Assembly (NCBI RefSeq): GCF_052115025.1
Contig: NZ_JBFRFW010000003.1
Coordinates: 124,001-188,000 of the forward strand
DNA from: Bradyrhizobium_A sp052115025
Lineage (GTDB): Bacteria; Pseudomonadota; Alphaproteobacteria; Rhizobiales; Xanthobacteraceae
Direction of reading: 5' to 3'
Length of the DNA stretch: 64,000 bases
The position numbers and the translations under genes were made by a program. Positions 59,084 through 64,000 of the stretch are shown one piece after another. The notes below the pieces were generated by a model. That model did no database searches, was not told the origin of the DNA, and was given only the letters and a program-made list of their open reading frames with translations. Position 1 is the stretch's first letter; every line of letters starts with the position of its first letter.

Positions 59084-60250
59084 TCACTCGCCGGGAGCGA
59101 GGCGGCCGTGTGGTAGCTGCGCCATGCGACGTAGCCGGCGGCGCGACAGATAGAGCAGGACGCCCGTCACCACGAACAGCGGCATCAGCGCCGCGGCGAT
59201 CATGAACGCCAGCCGGCCGGGCCAACCCAGCACGGCGCCGCGATGGATGTCGAGCACCGCCGCGAGCATGCGCTCGCCAAAGGTCTTGTCGGCGTAGATG
59301 TCCGACGTGATCAGCCGGCCGGATGCGGCGTCGATGCGGAATTCGTCACGCACGCTCTCGAGCGTGGAGTCGGGCGCCCACGACCGCACCCGCACTACCG
59401 CCCCGGCCTGCAGCGTCAGTTGCGCGGTGGCGAAGCGCGAACCCTGCTCGTGCAGGAAGGTCGACCATGCCCGATCGAAGCCGACGGCGGCGACTTCGGG
59501 CGCAGCGCCACGCGGCGGCTTCTTCTGCATCGGCGCCGCTGTCGCCGGCGGGCGCGCCAGCAGCCATTTCGCACCGTCCTTGTACCATTCGAAGGAATAC
59601 CATAGCGCGGTGAGCGCGATGACGAGATAGACCGGCAGCACCCAGGTGGCGACCACCGAATGCAGCGAGCGGTGCAAGCCCCGACCGCGCAGCGCGAGCT
59701 CCGGCTTCAGCCATGCCCGCAGGCTGCGCACGCGGCGCGGCCAGCGCAGCACCATGCCGGAGATCAGCATCACGATCAGGCCGAGCACGGTCGTGCCCGT
59801 AATCGTCCGGCCGTAGCCGTTGCCGTCGCCGGGCAGCAGCAGCCAGCGATGCAGCTTGCGCACGGTGGCGAAAAACTCCTCGCCGCGCGGCACACCGAGC
59901 ACGCGTCCGTCAGAGGGATCGACATAGAGCGACGACGGCCGCGCGCCGCCGGAACGCACGAAGCGCAGGTGCACCGCGGCCGCATGATCGCTGGACATCG
60001 TCACAGCGGAGACCTTGTCGAGATTGTAGGGTGCCGGCAGGCGCGCGACCAACTGGTCGGGCGTCAGCGCCGGCACCTCGCGCGGCTCGACCCTCTCCAG
60101 TCCGGCGTTCAGGGCAGCGACGATCTCCTCCTCGAACGACATGATCGCGCCGGTGATCCCGACCAGGGCCATGATCAGCCCGAGCAACAGCCCGATCACC
60201 GAGTGGATGCGCAGCAGGGCCGTCTTGACCGATGGCCACCGCCTAGTCAT
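59084..60250 (-). CDS. PepSY-type inner-membrane protein (PepSY_TM, ferric-chelate reductase-like)
   Basis: The 388-residue protein has four membrane helices and PepSY-type periplasmic segments: ALLRIHSVIGLLLGLIMALVGITGAIMSFEEEI, LHRWLLLPGDGNGYGRTITG, LHRSLHSVVATWVLPVYLVIALTALWYSFEWY and DIHRGAVLGWPGRLAFMIAAALMPLFVVTGVLLYL; paired His residues in the helices fit haem- or metal-chelate-reducing family members (FoxB/FiuB-like). It overlaps the upstream binding-protein gene by eight bases. The start is the ATG at 60250. It probably handles the imported chelate at the inner membrane. Confidence 0.82.
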   Translation of the reverse strand: MTRRWPSVKTALLRIHSVIGLLLGLIMALVGITGAIMSFEEEIVAALNAGLERVEPREVPALTPDQLVARLPAPYNLDKVSAVTMSSDHAAAVHLRFVRSGGARPSSLYVDPSDGRVLGVPRGEEFFATVRKLHRWLLLPGDGNGYGRTITGTTVLGLIVMLISGMVLRWPRRVRSLRAWLKPELALRGRGLHRSLHSVVATWVLPVYLVIALTALWYSFEWYKDGAKWLLARPPATAAPMQKKPPRGAAPEVAAVGFDRAWSTFLHEQGSRFATAQLTLQAGAVVRVRSWAPDSTLESVRDEFRIDAASGRLITSDIYADKTFGERMLAAVLDIHRGAVLGWPGRLAFMIAAALMPLFVVTGVLLYLSRRRLRRMAQLPHGRLAPGE

Positions 60251-61319
60251 CGAAGCCGGCCTTCTTCGCGAGAGCGACCGCGGCCTGCTGCTGCGCGGCG
60301 ATCGCATCGATCGGCAGGGTGTCGGCGGTGAAGGCGCCGATGTCGCGGACGAGCGCCGCGCGCTCCGCCGCCGCGACCACAGGATATTCCAGCTCGGCGG
60401 CGGCAAAGAGCTTCTGGGCCTCCGGCGTGACCAGGAATGCGATGAAGCGTTGCGCTGCAGCCCGGTGAGGCGCGTGTCTGGCGATCGCGATACCGGTCAG
60501 GTTGACATGCGTATCGCCGCCTTTGAACGCCGTCGGCACAGCCCGGACCTGCTGCGCCCATCGGCGCCAATCGTCGCCGTCCCGCCCGTCACGCAGCTGC
60601 GCCAGCGCCACCGTGTTGCCGAGACCGATGTCGCAGGCGCCTTCGGCGATGGCGCGAATGACGTCGTTGTCCTTGCCGGCCGGCTTGCGGGCGAGGTTCG
60701 CCCTGAGGCCGCGAAGCCAGGCTTCGGTCGCCTCCGCGCCGTGATGGGCCAGAAATGCGGCGATCAGGGCGATGTTGTTCTGGTGCAGCGGCGAGCGCAT
60801 GCACAGCCTGCCGCGCCATGCCGGCGCGGCGAGATCCTCATAGTCGACAGGGCCGACCGCGCTGTCCTTGCGCACCATGACGACGCGGGGACGGACCGCG
60901 AGCGCGATCCACTGGCCATCGCCACCGCGCAGGTTCGCCGGCACGGCGGCATCGAGCGCCGCGGATGTCAGCGGCTGTGTCAGGCCGTAGCGGACGAGCT
61001 GGGTCGTCTTGTCGAGCCCGATGGTCAACAGCACGTCGGCGGGCGACGTCGCGCCTTCCGCGGTCAGCCGCTTGACGAGATTGTCCGCGACGAATTCGAC
61101 GCGAACCGTGTCGCCGCTTGCCGCCGTGAAGGCGGCAACCACCGGCGCAATGAGATCCGCGTCCCGGATCGAATAGACGGTGATCTCGTCCGCGCGCGCG
61201 GGCGCCGCCTCTCCGGCGACCGCACAGGCCAACACGACCGCGCTCCCGAGGGCGGTCCACACACGGCCATCCCGCCGCGCCGGCGGACACGCCCTGCGAT
61301 GAACGAAGCCGCCCGGCAC
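60243..61319 (-). CDS. FutA/FbpA-like periplasmic binding protein lacking canonical iron ligands
   Basis: The 358-residue protein has an export signal and a type II periplasmic-binding fold like iron-binding proteins: DEITVYSIRDADLIAPVV, GGDTHVNLTGIAIARHAPHRAAAQRFIAFLVTPEAQKLFA and ELEYPVV. The Fe3+ ligands of FutA/FbpA are not kept: the YSSRHY motif reads YSIRDA (residues 49-54), the middle Tyr region reads RSPLHQNNIAL, and the paired GNTYY reads GNTVA (235-238). It starts with GTG overlapping the receptor stop. Its ligand is therefore doubtful: perhaps a metal chelate rather than bare iron. Confidence 0.8.
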   Translation of the reverse strand: MPGGFVHRRACPPARRDGRVWTALGSAVVLACAVAGEAAPARADEITVYSIRDADLIAPVVAAFTAASGDTVRVEFVADNLVKRLTAEGATSPADVLLTIGLDKTTQLVRYGLTQPLTSAALDAAVPANLRGGDGQWIALAVRPRVVMVRKDSAVGPVDYEDLAAPAWRGRLCMRSPLHQNNIALIAAFLAHHGAEATEAWLRGLRANLARKPAGKDNDVIRAIAEGACDIGLGNTVALAQLRDGRDGDDWRRWAQQVRAVPTAFKGGDTHVNLTGIAIARHAPHRAAAQRFIAFLVTPEAQKLFAAAELEYPVVAAAERAALVRDIGAFTADTLPIDAIAAQQQAAVALAKKAGFDD

Positions 61320-63664
61320 TAGAACTTCACCGTCGCCGACAGCGACACGCGCCGCGCGTCGCCCATCGCCACGAAATACTGGCTCACCGCCGAGGGGTAA
61401 TAGACCTTGTCGAACAGGTTCTTGACGTTGAGCTGATAGAGCACCGGCAGGTTCTGGTGCCTGGTCTCATAGGTCGCGAAGGCATCGGCGACGACATACG
61501 ACGGCAGCGTGAAGCTGTTCACGGAATCGCCGGGCCGGTCGCCGACATAATGCGCGCCGCCGCCGATACGCAGCCGGCCCGGCAGCGCGTCGCCGAAATC
61601 GTAGACGAGATAGAGCGAGGCCGTATTCAGCGCGACATTCTGCAGCGCCTTGCCGGTCAGCGTCGGATCCTCGGTGACCCGGGCATCGGTATAGGCATAG
61701 CTGCCGATCATGGCCCAGCTGTCGGTCAGCCGGCCCGTGACATCGAGCTCGACGCCGCGCGAGCGGACGCGGCCCGCGGTGCGATATTCGACAATGCTGG
61801 TCGCAGGGTTGAGCTGCGACACCAGCACGTTCTTCTTGTCGATGTCGTAGAGCGCGAGCGTGCCGGAGATGCGGCTGTTGATGTCGAACTTGACACCGGT
61901 CTCCCACGACACGCCTTCTTCCGGCGCGAGATTGGAGCCGATCACGACCCCGCCGGCGAGCGGCGCGATCGACGACGTCGGCTTCAGCGACTGGGTATAG
62001 CTCGCATACAGCGATACCTGTTCGTTGAGCTTGAGGATCGCGCCCGCGAGCGGCAGCGCCTTGTCGCCGGACAGATCGGTGTTGGCCTTGAACGGCCGGC
62101 CGCGGCCGGCCAGCTGCTCGTACTCCATGTAGCGCACGCCGCCGACCAGCGCGAAACGGTCGGTGAGATGGAGCGTGTCCTGGAAGAACAGCGCGCGCGT
62201 GCCGAGCTTGTCGGTCTGGTCGCTGTCGGTCGCCGACACCGCGGTGCCCGGCCGCAGCAGGCCATAGACCGGATTGTAAAGATTGAAGACATTCGGCGTC
62301 GACTGCCGGATCATGTCCTTGCGGTAGATCGTGCGATATTGCGCGTCGCCGCCGATCAGCACCTCGTTGCGCAGGTCGCCGAGCCAGACCGTGCCCTGCA
62401 GATAGGAGGTGCCGTAGCTGACATTGCTCAGCGCCCCCTGCGTGCCGTCGTTGCTGCGCGTGACGATGCCGGTGACGGGATTGACGGCAGTGATGCGCAA
62501 CTGGTTCGCGCTGGAGGACTCGGTGTTGTAGCTGTAGCCGGCGTAGAGCTTCCAGTCCTGGCTGAACCGATGCTCGATCGAGGCCTGGATCAGGTCGGAC
62601 GTTCCCCACATGCTGTTGTAGGGCTCGTCGAGCCGGCGCGTCGCCGGGATCGCCAGCGGCCGCATGGTGCGGGAATCGAGCGCGGTGCCGCGGTCGAACG
62701 GGTAGATGAAATCACGGTGCTCGTAATTGAGCTGGATCGTGGTGTTGTCGCCATACCACGCCAGCGACGGCGCGATCAGCGTTTCCCGGCGCTGGCCAAA
62801 ATTGCGCCAGTAGTCCTCGTTCACATTGTCGACGATGAAGCGATAGGCAAGACCGTTCGCGCCGATCGGGCCGGTGAGGTCGAAGGTGCCGTTGAAGCCG
62901 TTCTTGCCGCCGCCGAAGGTCGACCCGAGCAGCGTGACCGAACCATACTGATCACGTTCGGGGCGCTTGCTGATGGTGTTGACGACACCGCCGGGGTCCA
63001 TGATGCCGTACAGCAGCGATGCCGGGCCTTTCAGCACCTCGACGCTGTCGACCTCGGCGTTGAAGCTGCGGCCCTGCACCAGCGGCATGCCGTTGCGCAT
63101 GATCGAACCGTCGCGGTTGTCGCCGAAGCCGCGCCGGATAACCGCGTCCTGGGTGCCGGCCAGCGTATTGGTCTGGGTGATGCCGCTGATATTGATCAGC
63201 GCGTCGTCGAGATTGCGCGGCAGCTGGTCCTTCAACACTTGCGCGGGCACGACATTGACGACCTGAGCTGTGTCGAGCGGCGATGCAGTGCTGCGCAGCG
63301 TGGTCGCGCTCGGCATCGCGCGATAGCCGAGCCTCGCGATTTCCTTCGCCGCCGCGGCAGCCGCGGCACGTTCCTGCGGCGTCGGCGCGGCAGGCGCGGC
63401 GCTGCGGCTTGTTTGGCGCGCGGCGACCGCCCCGCCTCCGCTTGCGGGCGCCCGCGGCGCTCGTGTCGCCTTCGGTCTCTGCGTCGGCGCGTCGACCGTC
63501 ACCGCCGGCAGAGGTACGCCCGTTTGTGCGCTGGCGCTGGTCGACGGGGAAAAAGCATCAGCCAGCAGGACCGCCGCACCAATCACATAACCCGCACGGC
63601 ACTTGTCCGCACGCTTCCGACGATCGCCGACGATCCGGCGATCAGCATTGATCCGCACCACCAT
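61319..63664 (-). CDS. TonB-dependent siderophore receptor
   Basis: The 781-residue protein has a signal peptide (about residues 25-46), a TonB-box-like LPAVTVDAPT, an Ala-rich linker, a plug domain (NVVPAQVLKDQLPRNLDDALINISGITQTNT, VEVLKGPASLLYGIMDPGGVVNTISKRP) and a 22-strand-type barrel ending in Phe (SLSATVKF). The plug VLKGP-LLYG-PGGVVN pattern is typical of ferric-siderophore receptors. It is the first gene of an operon with the FutA-like and PepSY proteins. The cognate siderophore cannot be named. Confidence 0.88.
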   Translation of the reverse strand: MVVRINADRRIVGDRRKRADKCRAGYVIGAAVLLADAFSPSTSASAQTGVPLPAVTVDAPTQRPKATRAPRAPASGGGAVAARQTSRSAAPAAPTPQERAAAAAAAKEIARLGYRAMPSATTLRSTASPLDTAQVVNVVPAQVLKDQLPRNLDDALINISGITQTNTLAGTQDAVIRRGFGDNRDGSIMRNGMPLVQGRSFNAEVDSVEVLKGPASLLYGIMDPGGVVNTISKRPERDQYGSVTLLGSTFGGGKNGFNGTFDLTGPIGANGLAYRFIVDNVNEDYWRNFGQRRETLIAPSLAWYGDNTTIQLNYEHRDFIYPFDRGTALDSRTMRPLAIPATRRLDEPYNSMWGTSDLIQASIEHRFSQDWKLYAGYSYNTESSSANQLRITAVNPVTGIVTRSNDGTQGALSNVSYGTSYLQGTVWLGDLRNEVLIGGDAQYRTIYRKDMIRQSTPNVFNLYNPVYGLLRPGTAVSATDSDQTDKLGTRALFFQDTLHLTDRFALVGGVRYMEYEQLAGRGRPFKANTDLSGDKALPLAGAILKLNEQVSLYASYTQSLKPTSSIAPLAGGVVIGSNLAPEEGVSWETGVKFDINSRISGTLALYDIDKKNVLVSQLNPATSIVEYRTAGRVRSRGVELDVTGRLTDSWAMIGSYAYTDARVTEDPTLTGKALQNVALNTASLYLVYDFGDALPGRLRIGGGAHYVGDRPGDSVNSFTLPSYVVADAFATYETRHQNLPVLYQLNVKNLFDKVYYPSAVSQYFVAMGDARRVSLSATVKF

Positions 63665-64000
63665 TCACTTCCAGGTCAGAACACCACATTCGCGGCTGCC
63701 CCTAGCAGCCGACGCGCATGCAGAGAACCTCGCGCGGGTTTGAATCGCTCTAAGCTCGCTTGAATCGCTCCAAGATGAAAGCGCGGCAGATGAAGCCGTG
63801 CGACGATCGTGGCGCTGCGGACGGGCCCGGTGACGACGATGCCCGTGGGCGGGCATCTTTAACGGACAAAATGTCGCAGACGCGCGGGAGCAACGACGCG
63901 GAAGCTTCGTATTTGCGAACACCGGCTTTGCGTCACATCGTCCGCGCAGATCCGCATGCCGCTTCGACGATGCGCCGTATCCGGCGCCGCTGCGGCCCAC
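63665..64000. other. Upstream region of the TonB receptor operon, to the window end
   Basis: No gene is supported in these 336 bases. It should carry the receptor promoter. It contains the tandem TTGAATCGCTCnAAG repeat. The remaining sequence is GC-rich with no structure I can name. Confidence 0.4.
63739..63774. promoter_or_regulatory. Tandem TTGAATCGCTC repeat, candidate iron-responsive (Irr-type) box
   Basis: TTTGAATCGCTCTAAG (63739-63754) and CTTGAATCGCTCCAAG (63759-63774) are direct repeats with a 20-base period, each loosely palindromic (minus strand TTAGAGCGATTCAAA and CTTGGAGCGATTCAAG). The shape resembles the iron-control element bound by Irr in Rhizobiales, but I cannot verify the consensus here. 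It lies 75-110 bases before the receptor start. Confidence 0.4.

Noticed and set aside
63665..64000. Minus-strand frame open to the window edge upstream of the TonB receptor
   Set aside because: Arg/Ser-rich, no family similarity and no ribosome-binding site visible; the region is better explained as promoter.
1..64000. tRNA, rRNA, CRISPR arrays, prophage or IS elements
   Set aside because: No cloverleaf-like sequence, repeat-spacer pattern, transposase or integrase frame was recognised by eye; a dedicated scan (tRNAscan, Infernal, ISfinder) would be needed to exclude small RNAs.

Overview
The window is high-GC chromosomal DNA from an alphaproteobacterium. It is most like the Nitrobacteraceae/Bradyrhizobiaceae (Rhodopseudomonas-Bradyrhizobium type), judged from family-level gene content: proton-translocating transhydrogenase in three pieces next to an aa3 oxidase subunit IV, GapR, DUF882, DUF1244, DUF1036-pyk, paired DUF465 genes and purEK-rpsU. 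I see no rRNA, tRNA, CRISPR array, prophage or intact insertion sequence. Nearly all long second-strand ORFs are high-GC shadows of real genes.

Layout. 1-2.4 kb: end of an AsmA-like protein, a DUF2975/XRE pair behind a palindrome, and an outer-membrane beta-barrel. 2.4-8.2 kb: potABC-type polyamine importer without its binding protein, then a PAS-GGDEF-EAL protein. 8.5-13.9 kb: LhgO-like oxidase, two DUF465 genes, a diguanylate cyclase, purEK and rpsU. 14-24 kb: hydrolase, low-complexity membrane protein, ChaA-type antiporter, crotonase, pnt operon, cytochrome oxidase subunit IV, PepF. 23.7-27.4 kb: a nickel module (NikR, TonB receptor, DUF4198 protein) with a textbook NikR operator. 27.5-42.5 kb: orphan sigma-54 activator, cell-wall enzymes (L,D-transpeptidase, DUF882 peptidase), GapR, exported caspase-like protein, TPR and OmpA proteins, pyruvate kinase, OsmC, L36. 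42.8-51.7 kb: amidohydrolase, YbaK, an orphan ABC binding protein, acyl-CoA dehydrogenase with divergent LysR, gamma-glutamyltransferase, aldo/keto reductase. 51.8-55.2 kb: a probable membrane-lipid remodelling operon (PmtA-like methyltransferase, DedA, PlcP-like phosphoesterase, GT4 glycosyltransferase). 55.5-59.1 kb: an OmpR/HK pair and a secreted ClpP-fold protein that has lost its catalytic residues. 59.1-63.7 kb: a TonB receptor / binding protein / PepSY operon for metal-chelate uptake.

The most interesting points are: the NikR operator and nickel module; the FutA-like binding protein in the second TonB operon, which lacks all five canonical iron ligands; the lipid-remodelling operon with a membrane-anchored PlcP-like enzyme; the inactive ClpP-like secreted protein beside a lower-GC spacer; and several unexplained palindromes and inverted repeats in intergenic DNA. 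Functions are assigned by reading motifs by eye; no database search was run.
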